The position numbers and the translations under genes are program-made. The notes beneath the pieces were generated by a model. The model searched no databases and was not told the DNA's origin. It worked only from the letters and a program-made list of their open reading frames with translations. From the NCBI RefSeq assembly GCF_000269605.1, contig NZ_AKCI01000001.1, positions 372,001 through 436,000 of the forward strand: 64,000 nucleotides of DNA, written 5' to 3'. Positions 1-9,362 of this stretch are shown here, piece by piece (positions within the stretch are counted from its first letter, which is position 1; each line of letters starts with the position of its first letter). Source of the DNA: Scardovia wiggsiae F0424. GTDB taxonomy: Bacteria; Actinomycetota; Actinomycetes; Actinomycetales; Bifidobacteriaceae.

Positions 1-852
1 ACCCATATCCATCAGGCTGACAGGCTTATTATCACGCTGCAGCGTATGGCGGATACGGAGATATTCATTAAAAGCTTTTTTTACCGCAGTGTCATCAATA
101 GTTATATCATCCAGCTGTGTATTAAAAGTAGTATGCCGGCAGTGGTCTGACCAGTATGTGTCGATAACCCGGATCTCTGTGACGGTAGGGTCCCGTTCCT
201 CTTCCCGGAAATAGCTCTGGCAGAAAGCAATATCTGCCAGATCCATGGCAAGGCCATAGCCTTCGATGAATTGCTTCAGTTCAGTCTGTGACAGTTTTCG
301 GAACCCATCCAGGGTTTCGACAGGACCGGGCTCGGGTGGAGCAGCCTTGAGCGTCCGCGGCCTGGCAAGGTCCGCAATACGCGAATCTACAGGGTTGACT
401 ACATACGCGCGGATAGTACTGATATCAGTATCGGTAAGCCTGCTGCCCACAAGCACATAGACTTGCGCTGTACGGACCGCAGGCCGCTCCGTCTGGCTGA
501 TAAGCTGGATACATTCGCTTGCGGAGTCCGCCCGCTGGTCAAACTGTCCGGGCAGGTATTCAACGGCAAAAATAAGGGGAGGGGCCTGGGCTGTGCCGTC
601 ATCGACAGCTGCTGACACTCCGATGCCTGCCTTGCCGAGGTCTGTATAGGTAACATCGGTCTGAGGCTCGCTGAAAACCGTGTCGATACATTGATGGAAA
701 AGTTCCGGTGTGATCCCTTCAACATCGTAGCGTTTAAGTATACGCAGGTTTTCGAGGGCCGTGACCCCCGCAATAGTGCGAAGTTCGCACAGGAGCTGGC
801 GGGTCTGGGTGTCAAACTGCGTCTTCTTCTCAACGTAAATGCGTTCTGCCAC
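1..852 (-). CDS. purL: Phosphoribosylformylglycinamidine synthase, N-terminal part (cut by window edge)
   Basis: FGAM synthase uses ATP and glutamine to convert FGAR to FGAM in de novo purine synthesis. Only the first 284 codons lie in the window; the frame is open to the left edge. The start is taken as GTG at 852, with AAAGGA just upstream on the minus strand. A PurS-like N-terminal region is followed by a linker and the PurL hallmark TYWSDHCRHTTF at about residues 232-243, which makes the family call firm. The gene lies 115 bases downstream of purC, same strand, so purT-purC-purL probably form a purine operon. The complete protein would be expected to be the long single-chain type; that is family knowledge, not visible here. 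Confidence 0.93.
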   Translation of the reverse strand, partial: MAERIYVEKKTQFDTQTRQLLCELRTIAGVTALENLRILKRYDVEGITPELFHQCIDTVFSEPQTDVTYTDLGKAGIGVSAAVDDGTAQAPPLIFAVEYLPGQFDQRADSASECIQLISQTERPAVRTAQVYVLVGSRLTDTDISTIRAYVVNPVDSRIADLARPRTLKAAPPEPGPVETLDGFRKLSQTELKQFIEGYGLAMDLADIAFCQSYFREEERDPTVTEIRVIDTYWSDHCRHTTFNTQLDDITIDDTAVKKAFNEYLRIRHTLQRDNKPVSLMDMG

Positions 853-967
853 GTAGTTCCTTTCGCCGGAATTCGACTCTGAAAATCCTATTGCTGTCCT
901 TCCTGCCTCTCAGGATCCCTGTGCAGGGTTTCCAGGGATGCCGTTTGGGAAGCGGAAACTGAATAGT

Positions 968-1723
968 TTATTTTATGGAATTAAGGGGATGTGAAGCATG
1001 GAGTTTTTCCAGCCGGCCCAGTATTTCTTCATAAGCCGGGATGATATTCCCCATGTCACGCCTGAACAGATCTTTATCGAGGTGTTCCACATGCCCCTCA
1101 GCAGTTTTTGCTGTATCCCATAAACGGCAGGTATCCGGGGTTATCTCATCGGCAAGGAGGATAGTGCCGTCAGATGTGCGCCCCATCTCTACTTTAAAAT
1201 CAACAAGGGTAACATTGATATCATTGAAAATAGCTGTCAGTGCATGGTTGATTTCCCGGGCTTTTGCCGAAATGATATCAAGCTGGTCGCGTGTTGCGAG
1301 ATCCAGTGCGATGGCATCGTCAGTATTAATGAATGGGTCTCCCAGAGTATCATCTTTCAGGCACAGTTCAAGGACCGGGCGGCTCAGCAGGGTACCTTCC
1401 TCCCTGCCATACCGCCTGGCGAAACTCCCCGCAGCGATATTGCGCATGATGATCTCCAGCGGGAACATTTCCATTCTCCGTACAAGCTGTTCAGTATCGC
1501 TGATCTGAGAAATAAAATGGCTTGCGATACCGCGGTATGCAAGCTCATTGAAGATAACAGCTGTAATACGGTTATTAAGGCGCCCCTTGCCTTTGATCTG
1601 TTCTTTCCTGGCGCCATTCCCGGCTGTTGCCTGATCAAGGTATTCGACCCACAGAACTTCAGTGTTTTCAGTAGCGAACAGTTTTTTAGCTTTACCTTCA
1701 TAGAGCTGCGATAGCTTCTGCAT
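968..1723 (-). CDS. purC: SAICAR synthetase (phosphoribosylaminoimidazole-succinocarboxamide synthase)
   Basis: PurC joins L-aspartate to CAIR using ATP, giving SAICAR. The 251-residue protein has the usual bacterial length. The N-terminus [10 protein letters not shown] is the family's ATP-binding start. The two signatures are present: [10 protein letters not shown] at residues 173-182 and [14 protein letters not shown] at about 190-203. The ATG at 1723 is preceded by a weak AGAAG. It sits between purT (upstream, about 110 bases) and purL (downstream), both on the same strand, consistent with co-transcription. Confidence 0.97.
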   Translation of the reverse strand: MQKLSQLYEGKAKKLFATENTEVLWVEYLDQATAGNGARKEQIKGKGRLNNRITAVIFNELAYRGIASHFISQISDTEQLVRRMEMFPLEIIMRNIAAGSFARRYGREEGTLLSRPVLELCLKDDTLGDPFINTDDAIALDLATRDQLDIISAKAREINHALTAIFNDINVTLVDFKVEMGRTSDGTILLADEITPDTCRLWDTAKTAEGHVEHLDKDLFRRDMGNIIPAYEEILGRLEKLHASHPLNSIK

Positions 1724-1836
1724 AACTTCTTAGGTGCCTTTCAGTGTAGTGGCATAGGGACGGGTATTCCATCCTTCTATCCAACAATCTACCCGTTATG
1801 TATTACAGGAAAAGCAGATCCCGGAGGGAAATCTCA

Positions 1837-3177
1837 TTATGCGGACTTGATGGGGCTCACTGTTACAGTCAGCCCTTGTGCGGTTTGTGCTGCTGCTTCC
1901 CTTGCTTTAGTTTCATCAGATGCGTAAGCCAGGGCAACTCCCATACGCCGCCTGCCATGGATCCCGGGTTTGCCGAAAATACGCAGGTCACTGTGCGGTA
2001 TGCGGAGGGCGCGGGCAAGATTGCTGAAACTGGCCTGCCCTTCACCCTGTATGACGATTGCCCTGCTTGCGCTGACATAACCAGGATGGGCAAGCCCGAC
2101 AGAGTTTTGCGGTACAGGGATACCCAGTATTGCCCTGGCGTGGAGTGCAAATTCGCTCAGATCCTGGGAAATGAGAGTCACCATACCTGTATCGTGGGGG
2201 CGGGGAGAGACCTCATTGAACAATACGTGGCCATCGGAAAGGACAAATATTTCAACGCCGTAAACGCCCCATCCCAGCTCGCCATTCTCCTGTGCGGCGT
2301 CAACAAGGCCTTCAGTAATACGATGCGCAATAGAAGATGCTTCAGCCATAACAGCTTCAGGGGTATGGGCAGGCTGCCAGGATTCCCTGTAATCCCCGTT
2401 TTCCTGGATATGCCGGATAGGGCTGCATGCTGCCACTCCGGAGCTTGATGCCACAGTAAGGATAGTCAGTTCGTAATCAAGCGGTGCGAGAGCTTCTATG
2501 ATCACGCGGGATACCTCGCCCTCATGTGCTGCGCGCCGTCCGGACTGTGCCTCTGACCATGCTTCCTCCAGCTGCCCCTGGCCGTACACAATTGACTGCC
2601 CGTGGCCGGAAGAGCTCATAACCGGTTTGACAACACAGGGAAACCCAATGATGGCTGCCTTGCTCCGGAGCTCACTGAGGCTTCCCGCAAACAGGTATGG
2701 CACAGTCGGCAGGCCCAGCCCGTCATGAGCAAGCGTCCGCAAAGCTTCGCGGTCCATGCATACCTGTGCGGCGGCAGCACTCGGGGTAACTTGGATCCCC
2801 AGTCCGGCAGCCCTTGTAAGCACCTGTGTGGCGATAGCTTCTACTTCCGGGACAATAATATCGGGATGGATCTCGGTGACAGCATTCTGCAGCGCATCAG
2901 AATCGGACATATCCAGTACACGGCTTTCGTGTGCGATATGCATGGCAGGGGCATGGGCATAAGAATCTGCAGCACACACCCATGCCCCTAAGCGCATCAG
3001 TTCAATAGCTATCTCTTTGCCGAGCTCGCCGGATCCGAGCAGCATAACGCGTACGGTATGGTGCCTGTCCGGCAGCGCGTCCTGTGCTGTATCTGCACTG
3101 TTCCTGCTGGAGCTGCCGTCTGCTGCCGTATTTTCCGTATATGGGACTCCAACGTGCCAGTCGCTGATGGTGCTCAT
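1837..3177 (-). CDS. purT: Formate-dependent phosphoribosylglycinamide formyltransferase (GAR transformylase 2)
   Basis: PurT is an ATP-grasp enzyme that formylates GAR using formate and ATP, a folate-independent alternative to PurN. The N-terminal pre-ATP-grasp domain has MLLGSGELGKEIAIEL at about residues 45-60. The ATP-grasp region follows (FPCVVKPVMSSSGHG), with the metal-binding stretch FNEVSPRPHDTG near the C-terminus. The frame can be extended to 3246, but that would run into the tRNA-His gene. ATG at 3177 has AAGGA at a good distance and begins MSTISDW, so it is preferred (446 residues). About 40 N-terminal residues precede the conserved core, a longer leader than usual. Confidence 0.95.
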   Translation of the reverse strand: MSTISDWHVGVPYTENTAADGSSSRNSADTAQDALPDRHHTVRVMLLGSGELGKEIAIELMRLGAWVCAADSYAHAPAMHIAHESRVLDMSDSDALQNAVTEIHPDIIVPEVEAIATQVLTRAAGLGIQVTPSAAAAQVCMDREALRTLAHDGLGLPTVPYLFAGSLSELRSKAAIIGFPCVVKPVMSSSGHGQSIVYGQGQLEEAWSEAQSGRRAAHEGEVSRVIIEALAPLDYELTILTVASSSGVAACSPIRHIQENGDYRESWQPAHTPEAVMAEASSIAHRITEGLVDAAQENGELGWGVYGVEIFVLSDGHVLFNEVSPRPHDTGMVTLISQDLSEFALHARAILGIPVPQNSVGLAHPGYVSASRAIVIQGEGQASFSNLARALRIPHSDLRIFGKPGIHGRRRMGVALAYASDETKAREAAAQTAQGLTVTVSPIKSA

Positions 3178-3201
3178 ATCCTTATTGCATCTATCGATCA
3201 G

Positions 3202-3277
3202 TGGGGTGGCTAACGCGGCTCGAACGCGCGACCTCCTGAACCACAATCAGGTGCTCTGCCAACTGAGCTATAGCCAC
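3202..3277 (-). tRNA. tRNA-His (anticodon GTG)
   Basis: On the minus strand a full cloverleaf folds: acceptor GTGGCTA pairs with TAGCCAC, the D-loop has AGTTGG, the anticodon arm CTGAT-TGTGGT-TCAG carries anticodon GTG, and the T-loop is TTCGAGC. The discriminator is C, followed by an encoded CCA. A G lies just 5' of the acceptor (position 3278) and would pair with the discriminator C, the histidine-specific G-1/C73 feature. The gene stands about 25 bases upstream of purT on the same strand. Confidence 0.96.
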
Positions 3278-3380
3278 CATGTGCACACATTCTGTGCAAC
3301 AGATGAAAACTATACACGGATTAGTGGACGCAGTATATAAGCATGTCGTACACGGGGCTTTCTGCTTTTTGCGGTACTTT

Positions 3381-4697
3381 TCAGGCGTGCTGCTGCGGGC
3401 CGTTTTCCCGGGCATCTCTGATCGCTGCGCGTTCCATAAGCTCAAAATCGCGGGCACAGCGCGCTATATTGTAGTGCCGGCAGGCATATTCGGCATATTT
3501 CCTGCCCCATATGCGCCGGTCTTTGGGATGTTCGATCCACCAGTCGATGCGCTGCGCGAGTGTTTCTGAGTCGCCGGCAGGGAAAAGGGAGTTGCCTGTA
3601 AGGGCGAAATTCCCTGCTGCGCTTAACCGTGAGCCGGCAATAACGGGGACCAGGCCGCACGCCATGCCTTCAAGGACGCTTACACCTTCAATATCAGCTA
3701 TGGAAGGGTGCACCATAAGGTCGGCCTCCCTGAAGAACCGGGGCATTTCAGAGTGTTTGCGGAACCCGACAGATGCGGTATTAGCAAGCTGTTTTCTGCA
3801 TTCGGATATGAGACGTTTATACAGCGGCCCGGTCCCCGCAATGCGCAGTTCGATATCCTTATTATGCCGGCACTTGCCAATAGCGCGGATCAATGTTATA
3901 TGGTCCTTTTCGCGGTTCAGCCTTCCTGCAGCAGCAATAACGAATTTCTTTCCTGAGGGGGATTGGGCAAATCCGGGACTGTATGCCATATCTGTATCTG
4001 TACCCTCTTCTGCCCCGATACTGTCCCCAGCATCACATCCAGGGCTGAAATCCGGCTGGTAGCCGTTGGAGATGACGTGCAGGGCATTCCTGTAACGGCG
4101 GCGCTGCAGGAAATCCGCTTCCATCTGTGTAGGTACATGTATGTGCCGTATCTTTTTGTAAAAGTAATGGTTCAGGCCTGTATATATGGCTGAGGAAAGC
4201 CCCGGGATAAAACGGCATGCCCCCAGTGAATACATGATATTCTCAGGCTGTATATGGAACCCCGCAGTTACGGGGATACTGTGGGATAGGGCGTAATCCC
4301 GTGCATGCCTGCCGAAACTGAAAGGCTCGTAAATATGGATTATGTCAGCATCTTTGAATGCGCGCCTGAACAGCACGGCGGAGGGCCTGGCAAAACATGT
4401 CTGCTGCCTGTGCGCGAACCATGTAGCAACGGGAATATGCTGTTCCCGGGCACGGTACTGCGCATCGGGCGCTCCCACCCCTATAAGCCTGACGGTATTC
4501 CCGCGGCCTGTAAGTTCACGGGCAAGCTGGTATGCGGAATTTGCCGTGCCATTGCTGAAATTGCTCAGTGAATCTACCACAAGGGCGATCGTCAGAGGCC
4601 GCTGCATCCCTGTACCGTATCCAGTATTTCCGGATCCATCCCGCCGCCCGGATGCTTCAGGGCTTCTGCAGGGCTTTCCATCATCCGCAGTTTTCAT
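3381..4697 (-). CDS. GT4-family glycosyltransferase (probable glycolipid or cell-surface glycosyltransferase)
   Basis: A 438-residue GT-B fold enzyme, expected to transfer a sugar from a nucleotide donor. The N-terminal domain has IALVVDSLSNFSNGTANSA and the stretch GFHIQPENI, which I associate with diacylglycerol glucosyltransferases and their relatives. The C-terminal donor-binding domain has AAGRLNREKDH and the E-x7-E-like motif EGVSVLEGMACG at about residues 337-348. The acceptor is not predictable, so no symbol is given. The ATG at 4697 has no clear ribosome site. A second ATG at 4607 begins MQRPLTIALVVD, and the 30 residues before it are low-complexity, so the later start is quite possible. 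It is not obviously in an operon. Confidence 0.82.
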   Translation of the reverse strand: MKTADDGKPCRSPEASGRRDGSGNTGYGTGMQRPLTIALVVDSLSNFSNGTANSAYQLARELTGRGNTVRLIGVGAPDAQYRAREQHIPVATWFAHRQQTCFARPSAVLFRRAFKDADIIHIYEPFSFGRHARDYALSHSIPVTAGFHIQPENIMYSLGACRFIPGLSSAIYTGLNHYFYKKIRHIHVPTQMEADFLQRRRYRNALHVISNGYQPDFSPGCDAGDSIGAEEGTDTDMAYSPGFAQSPSGKKFVIAAAGRLNREKDHITLIRAIGKCRHNKDIELRIAGTGPLYKRLISECRKQLANTASVGFRKHSEMPRFFREADLMVHPSIADIEGVSVLEGMACGLVPVIAGSRLSAAGNFALTGNSLFPAGDSETLAQRIDWWIEHPKDRRIWGRKYAEYACRHYNIARCARDFELMERAAIRDARENGPQQHA

Positions 4698-5008
4698 AGA
4701 TCAATTATGGCATGCCTTCCTGAGAGCGGCAATTATTGGATGATTATTACAGGCAGCAGGCAGCATCAGTTTTTAGGGTAAGGTTTCCTGAGGTCCTGAT
4801 TTTTATGTGCATATTTAAGATTATGCTTTATTCAGTTTATGACAGGCGTATAGCCGATCTTCACTGGGTAGGAGTAAAATAAGGGCTGCTGGAGTTGTGT
4901 GGTTCAGAAACTGGTATAAGCAGCAGACTGGCGGCAATGAAAAGCATGATTATAAGTGAGATAAATTTTTCATTTCAGTGAAAAATAATCGAAAGGATTC
5001 ACAATATT
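4698..5008 (+). other. Divergent intergenic region with a hairpin before the lipoprotein gene
   Basis: No gene is seen here. The region separates the minus-strand glycosyltransferase from the plus-strand lipoprotein gene, so it should hold promoters for both, but I find no convincing -35/-10 pair. An 8-bp perfect inverted repeat, ATTTTTCA at 4965-4972 and TGAAAAAT at 4979-4986 with a 6-base loop, ends 5 bases before the GAAAGGA ribosome site (4991-4997). Confidence 0.5.
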
Positions 5009-5464
5009 ATGGGTACAACTAAAGTAAGGGCTGCATTGCCTAAGGCCGTTATCGCCCTGGTAATGGCATTCGCTTCCGTGGCCGGTCTTTCAGCATGTAC
5101 AAGCCCGAGCCTGTGGTTCAAGTCAGACGATCAGAAGATCGAAACTATCCTGAACAGTAAATCGTTTAAAGACAAACTGGCGTCTGCTAATAAGCGTTAT
5201 CAAAACCGTATCACCATGAGCCTGTCCCACGAAGGGAAGACCATCATCTATACACTTAAGCTTAAGAACCAGGGTGCAACAGATGAACAGATCAAAGAGG
5301 CCCTTGAGCCCCAGCTGAGCACTTTGTGGGATTCAATGCAAAGTTCCGCAACAGAGGTCATTGACGAGTGCCGCAAAACAGCTGGCGTCAATGGCGTTAA
5401 GTTCCGTGTCGACCTTTTCGCTGAGCATGGGCTCAAGATAGGCAGCAAAACATACGACAGGTAA
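5009..5464 (+). CDS. Small secreted lipoprotein, DUF4854-like
   Basis: A 151-residue protein with a lipoprotein signal: positively charged N-terminus (KVRAALPK), hydrophobic stretch (VIALVMAFASVAG) and lipobox LSAC, placing the lipidated Cys at about residue 30. After cleavage it should be anchored outside the membrane. The mature part, with an ILNSKSFKDKL start, an EGKTIIYTLKLKNQ strand region and a C-terminal YDR, resembles my recollection of DUF4854 proteins; this is a pattern match only and gives no function. Start ATG follows GAAAGGA at a somewhat long spacing. A strong hairpin terminator lies about 110 bases downstream, so it is likely transcribed alone. Confidence 0.72.
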   Translation: MGTTKVRAALPKAVIALVMAFASVAGLSACTSPSLWFKSDDQKIETILNSKSFKDKLASANKRYQNRITMSLSHEGKTIIYTLKLKNQGATDEQIKEALEPQLSTLWDSMQSSATEVIDECRKTAGVNGVKFRVDLFAEHGLKIGSKTYDR

Positions 5465-5577
5465 GTTCTATGCTTTGCTGCGGCGTCCCCACACGGCGGA
5501 TATGCAGGCAAAACTGCGGATAGTGCCGGTTGAGGTGCACAGAATATAAAGAACAGCGCAGGCTGTGAGCCTGATAG

Positions 5578-5616
5578 CCCGTCCCCATCCGGTCCATACC
5601 GGGCGGGGGCGGGTTT
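5578..5616 (+). terminator. Rho-independent terminator after the lipoprotein gene
   Basis: CCCGTCCCC (5578-5586) pairs with GGGGGCGGG (5605-5613, one G-T wobble). An inner stem CCGGT/ACCGG closes on the loop CCAT, and a T-rich run TTTCCTTTCT follows. Confidence 0.8.
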
Positions 5617-5744
5617 CCTTTCTGGCAGCTGCTTCAGCCTGCGTCATGGTGTGCGGTTAGAATGCTGTCTGTTAAAACTGCAGGCGACGACTTGGGAACC
5701 CATGCGGAGACCTGTCCAGTTACACACACATATGGAGGCACTGT

Positions 5745-7388
5745 ATGCTCCAGGATATACAGGATGACAGCGGCGAAAATATATCCGGCATAAAGGGACG
5801 GAAAAAGCCTGACGCAGCTGAATTGCTTAGCAGCAGGACCCGGTCGCAGAATATCGCAGGCCGTTTCACAAGATGGGCTGCTGCTGTTGCAGGCGTTGTC
5901 CTAGTTGTGGCAGCAGGGTATGCGGTTATTACTGGCGGCAAGGCCCGTAATCCGCAGCAGGCATCACGGGTCTCAATCGGCCTTCAGCTGGCACCGGCGA
6001 ATCTTGATATCCGCACCCAGTCGGGGTCTGCGCTTGACCAGCTGCTTATCGGCAACGTTTATGAGGGCCTTGTTGCACGTACTTCAGCGAATACAGTAGT
6101 ACCGTCGCTGGCAAAATCGTGGGAGATCTCCGGCGATGGGATGACATACGTTTTCCATTTGAATACTGATATGCATTTTTCCAACGGGCATAGGCTGGAT
6201 GCAGATGATGTAGTGTGGTCCGTCAGGCAGATGATGGATAAAAAATACCAGGGCTATTCACTGGTCCAGAATTACAGATCTGTGGAAGCAGTAAACCCGA
6301 ATACCGTTGTCCTGAGGCTGACCGCACCATATACAGAACTGCTGTGGCAGCTTACCGGGCGTGCCGGCCTCGTTTTTGATAAAGACGCGCATTACGATAT
6401 GAAGGTCCGGGCAGTCGGCTCAGGGCCCTATACCATAGCCGATTATAAACCGGGAGTTTCAGTCAGCTTCCATGCAGATACGCGCTATTGGGGTTCGCAT
6501 AAGCCTAAAACGGGCACTGTAGATATCCGGTACTATGCGGATACAAACGCTGGCCTGAACGCTTTGAAAAGCGGGGAGGTCCAGGTCCTGGCACCCTTAT
6601 CGGACCGGCTTGCTGGATCAGTGGGGAAGGATCCCGCATTCACTGTGAAGGCAGGTAACGGTACCGATAAGTATGTCCTTGCGTTTAATAATAAGAGAGA
6701 CCCTTTTACTGACAAGCGTGTGCGTCAGGCGATACGGTTCGGCATAGACCACCAGGCAATAATCCGTTCACGCGGGAACTATGATCTGCCGCTTGGCGGG
6801 CCTGTCCCGCGCCTTGACCCGGGGTACCAGGATCTTACGGATATATATCCGCATAATAGTGCCAAAGCGCGGAAGCTTATGGAGGAGGCTGGATATGATG
6901 CATCCCATCCTCTTGATATTTCCCTGGAATATGCAAATATCTATCCGGCTGAAATCGGCGATCAGCTCAAGTCGCAGCTGGCGCAGATCAATATAAAGCT
7001 GTCTGTAGAGCGTGTCGATTTCAATACATGGCTTAACCATGTCTATAAGAACAGGGATTATGACCTGTCGCTTGTTGACCATAATGAAAGCCATGATTTC
7101 CATCAATGGGCCGATCCCGATTATTACTACGGCTACAATAATCCGCGGGTGATCAGCCTGTATTCGCAGGCGCTTGCAGCTTCCGATAATGCAGCCCATG
7201 ATGCCTTGATCGCACAGGCGGCCCGGATCGTCAGCGAAGATGCAGCTGCAGACTGGCTGCTTAATTACCGTGTTATCACTGCATCCAGGAAAGGGGTCAG
7301 CGGTTTCCCCACGGATTTGAACCAGGTATACCTGCCTCTATGGGATGTTTCGTACAGTTCAGGACTGAAGGCAGCGGAAGGCAGATAA
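5745..7388 (+). CDS. ABC transporter substrate-binding protein, family 5 (peptide/nickel type), membrane-anchored
   Basis: A 547-residue extracytoplasmic solute-binding protein of the SBP_bac_5 group, which usually binds oligopeptides or nickel. Family traits include NVYEGLV near residue 110, PSLAKSWEISGDGMTYVFHL and the later DKRVRQAIRFGIDH region. Unlike most Gram-positive relatives there is no lipobox cysteine. About 43 hydrophilic residues precede a single transmembrane helix at about 44-63 (AAAVAGVVLVVAAGYAVI), implying an uncleaved anchor with a cytoplasmic tail. The start follows GGAGG at good spacing. First gene of a five-gene transporter operon; the permease starts two bases after its stop. 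Substrate unknown. Confidence 0.9.
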   Translation: MLQDIQDDSGENISGIKGRKKPDAAELLSSRTRSQNIAGRFTRWAAAVAGVVLVVAAGYAVITGGKARNPQQASRVSIGLQLAPANLDIRTQSGSALDQLLIGNVYEGLVARTSANTVVPSLAKSWEISGDGMTYVFHLNTDMHFSNGHRLDADDVVWSVRQMMDKKYQGYSLVQNYRSVEAVNPNTVVLRLTAPYTELLWQLTGRAGLVFDKDAHYDMKVRAVGSGPYTIADYKPGVSVSFHADTRYWGSHKPKTGTVDIRYYADTNAGLNALKSGEVQVLAPLSDRLAGSVGKDPAFTVKAGNGTDKYVLAFNNKRDPFTDKRVRQAIRFGIDHQAIIRSRGNYDLPLGGPVPRLDPGYQDLTDIYPHNSAKARKLMEEAGYDASHPLDISLEYANIYPAEIGDQLKSQLAQINIKLSVERVDFNTWLNHVYKNRDYDLSLVDHNESHDFHQWADPDYYYGYNNPRVISLYSQALAASDNAAHDALIAQAARIVSEDAAADWLLNYRVITASRKGVSGFPTDLNQVYLPLWDVSYSSGLKAAEGR

Positions 7389-7390
7389 AT

Positions 7391-8398
7391 ATGAGGACTG
7401 CACAACGGATAGCAAGAATGGCCGTGAGGCGGCTGCTGTTTTTTGCAGCTGCCATGGTTATACTGTCGATACTGGTTTTCCTTGTCCTGCGCGTCCTTCC
7501 CGGAGACCAGGCTTCCCTCATCGCCGGGCTCAACTCTACGCCTGAACAGGTGGCACAGCTGCGCAGGCAGCTGGGGCTTGACCGCAGCTATGCCAGCCAG
7601 TACTTCAGCTGGCTTCAGGCTGTATTCCGCGGGGATCTGGGTACTTCGCTGCTTACCGGGCAATCTGTTGCCGGGCAGGCAGCGCAGCGCTCACAGGTGA
7701 CGTTTCCCCTGATATGCATAAGCCTTGTCCTGTCAGCCCTTATCGGGATCCCGCTTGGGGTGAGCAGTGTAGCGGCCAGGCGTCCTGCTGTGCAGAATAT
7801 ATACAGGATCGCAGCTATTGGTGCTGCTGCTATACCTGCATTGTGGCTCGGGCTTCTCCTCATTATGCTTTTTGGCAGGGGTACCGGCATCATCGGCGTC
7901 CTTCCTGTATCCGGTTTCCCCGATGACGGCTGGGCTTCCCCCCTGGAGGCAGTCAGGAGCCTGATACTGCCTGCTGCAAGCGTATCGGTTATTACCGGTG
8001 CATCAGTTATGCGGTATACACGTTCAGGGCTGCTTGATGTCGCCCGGACGGATTATATCTCCATGAGTATGGCAGCCGGCATGACGCGGAGGGAGGCACT
8101 GTGGAAGACCGGCCTCCGCCTGGTGGTACCGCAGCTGGCCAGCGTTTTCGGGATAACTTTTGCCGGTATGGTCACGGGTGTCCTCGTTGTGGAACAGCTG
8201 TTCGCATTGCCGGGGCTGTCGGGCATGCTGATGCGTGATATCCAGAACAGGGACCTTCTGGCAGCGCAGAGCGAGATCCTGCTCCTTTCGGCCCTGTTTT
8301 TTGCTGCAGGGCTTGTTGTTGACATTATGTGCATAATCACAGACCCGCGGCTGGATAGTGCCGGTCCCGATGCTGGCACAGACGGAGCAGGGAGGTAG
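7391..8398 (+). CDS. ABC transporter permease, DppB/OppB type
   Basis: Inner-membrane permease of a peptide-type importer, 335 residues from ATG 7391, which has GGAAGG upstream. A longer reading from 7340 overlaps the preceding gene and is rejected. The N-terminal helix (LLFFAAAMVILSILVFLVL) is followed by RVLPGDQASLIAG and TPEQVAQLRRQLGLD, typical of the B-type permease. Further helices and the cytoplasmic loop ARTDYISMSMAAGMTRREAL, the EAA-like ATPase-docking site, follow. It is expected to pair with the next gene product as a heterodimer. Confidence 0.93.
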   Translation: MRTAQRIARMAVRRLLFFAAAMVILSILVFLVLRVLPGDQASLIAGLNSTPEQVAQLRRQLGLDRSYASQYFSWLQAVFRGDLGTSLLTGQSVAGQAAQRSQVTFPLICISLVLSALIGIPLGVSSVAARRPAVQNIYRIAAIGAAAIPALWLGLLLIMLFGRGTGIIGVLPVSGFPDDGWASPLEAVRSLILPAASVSVITGASVMRYTRSGLLDVARTDYISMSMAAGMTRREALWKTGLRLVVPQLASVFGITFAGMVTGVLVVEQLFALPGLSGMLMRDIQNRDLLAAQSEILLLSALFFAAGLVVDIMCIITDPRLDSAGPDAGTDGAGR

Positions 8399-8405
8399 GT
8401 AGGCG

Positions 8406-9362
8406 ATGGCTAAGAAAACTGGTGCTGTGGTTTCCTCAGTATGGGGTGTATTGCGGGGATCGCTCAGCGGGCGGTTCTCTCTAGCAGTTTTAGCTGTCTG
8501 GGTGCTGCTTGCCCTGGTATCGCTGATATGGACCCCATATCCTCTGCTGGATCAGGAAAAAGGCAGTATCCTTGCCGCGCCCTCATGGCGCCATCCTTTA
8601 GGGACAGATGCTGCGGGTGCGGATGTTGCCAGCTGGCTTCTGAAAGGCAGCAGTGTTGAGCTGGCTGTTGCTGCCCTTGTAGTTTTTATTACTTTTCTTA
8701 TCGGGTCCGCAGGCATTGCTCTTACAGTCAGCTCCCATCGCATCGTATCGCGGCTCAGCACAGTGGCTATCGATACCCTTATCGCTGTCCCGACAATAGT
8801 TATTGCTATGGTCATTGCAGTACCGTTCGGGGCGTCTATTGCTGTTGTAGTTATTGCCTGTTCCTGTGCGTATAGTTTTACGCTTATGCGGATCGTACGC
8901 CCGCAGGCCCTGCTGGCCGTGTCATCTGATTATGTGGAAGCTGCACGCTGGGCAGGCGCCGGGGACTGGACGGTCTTCCGCAGGCATGTGCTTCCGTCTG
9001 TCGCACCAATGATGATTATTGAACTGTCGCATTGCGCCGGCACAGCAGTACTGGCAGAAGTCGGGCTGACTTATCTGGGGGTAGGGATGCCGTCTGATAT
9101 CCCTTCATGGGGGCATACCCTCGCCACATCGTCGCAGCTTATCAGCGTATATCCGCTTACTGTAGTGTGGTCAGGCCTGTGTGTTGCTGCCGGCGTGTCT
9201 GCCCTGAATATTATGGGCGACAGCATACGTGAGGCAGCTGATCCCGTAACGAACCCATACCTACGCTCGGCGGTCGGGGGCTACGGACCCGTCTTACAGG
9301 GGAAAAAAGGATGGCATGGGCCTGGGTACAGGGATGATAAGGGCAGAGGAGGACAGGCATGA
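8406..9362 (+). CDS. ABC transporter permease, DppC/OppC type
   Basis: Second membrane permease of the importer, 318 residues. It has the N-terminal helix followed by HPLGTDAAGADVASWLLKG, the C-type permease signature (usual form GTDxxGRDV), and the EAA-like loop DYVEAARWAGAGDWTVFRRH. A C-terminal hydrophilic tail of about 40 residues (from about residue 280) is rich in Gly and Lys. An AGGGAGGTAGG ribosome site precedes the ATG. Its stop overlaps the next gene's start by four bases (ATGA), indicating coupled translation. Confidence 0.92.
   Translation: MAKKTGAVVSSVWGVLRGSLSGRFSLAVLAVWVLLALVSLIWTPYPLLDQEKGSILAAPSWRHPLGTDAAGADVASWLLKGSSVELAVAALVVFITFLIGSAGIALTVSSHRIVSRLSTVAIDTLIAVPTIVIAMVIAVPFGASIAVVVIACSCAYSFTLMRIVRPQALLAVSSDYVEAARWAGAGDWTVFRRHVLPSVAPMMIIELSHCAGTAVLAEVGLTYLGVGMPSDIPSWGHTLATSSQLISVYPLTVVWSGLCVAAGVSALNIMGDSIREAADPVTNPYLRSAVGGYGPVLQGKKGWHGPGYRDDKGRGGQA

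Noticed and set aside
1798-2448. Plus-strand open frame of 216 codons opposite purT
   Set aside because: Cys-rich mixed composition without any domain; purT motifs on the minus strand are decisive.
3178-3246. N-terminal extension of purT to 3246
   Set aside because: It would translate through the tRNA-His gene; ATG 3177 has a proper ribosome site.
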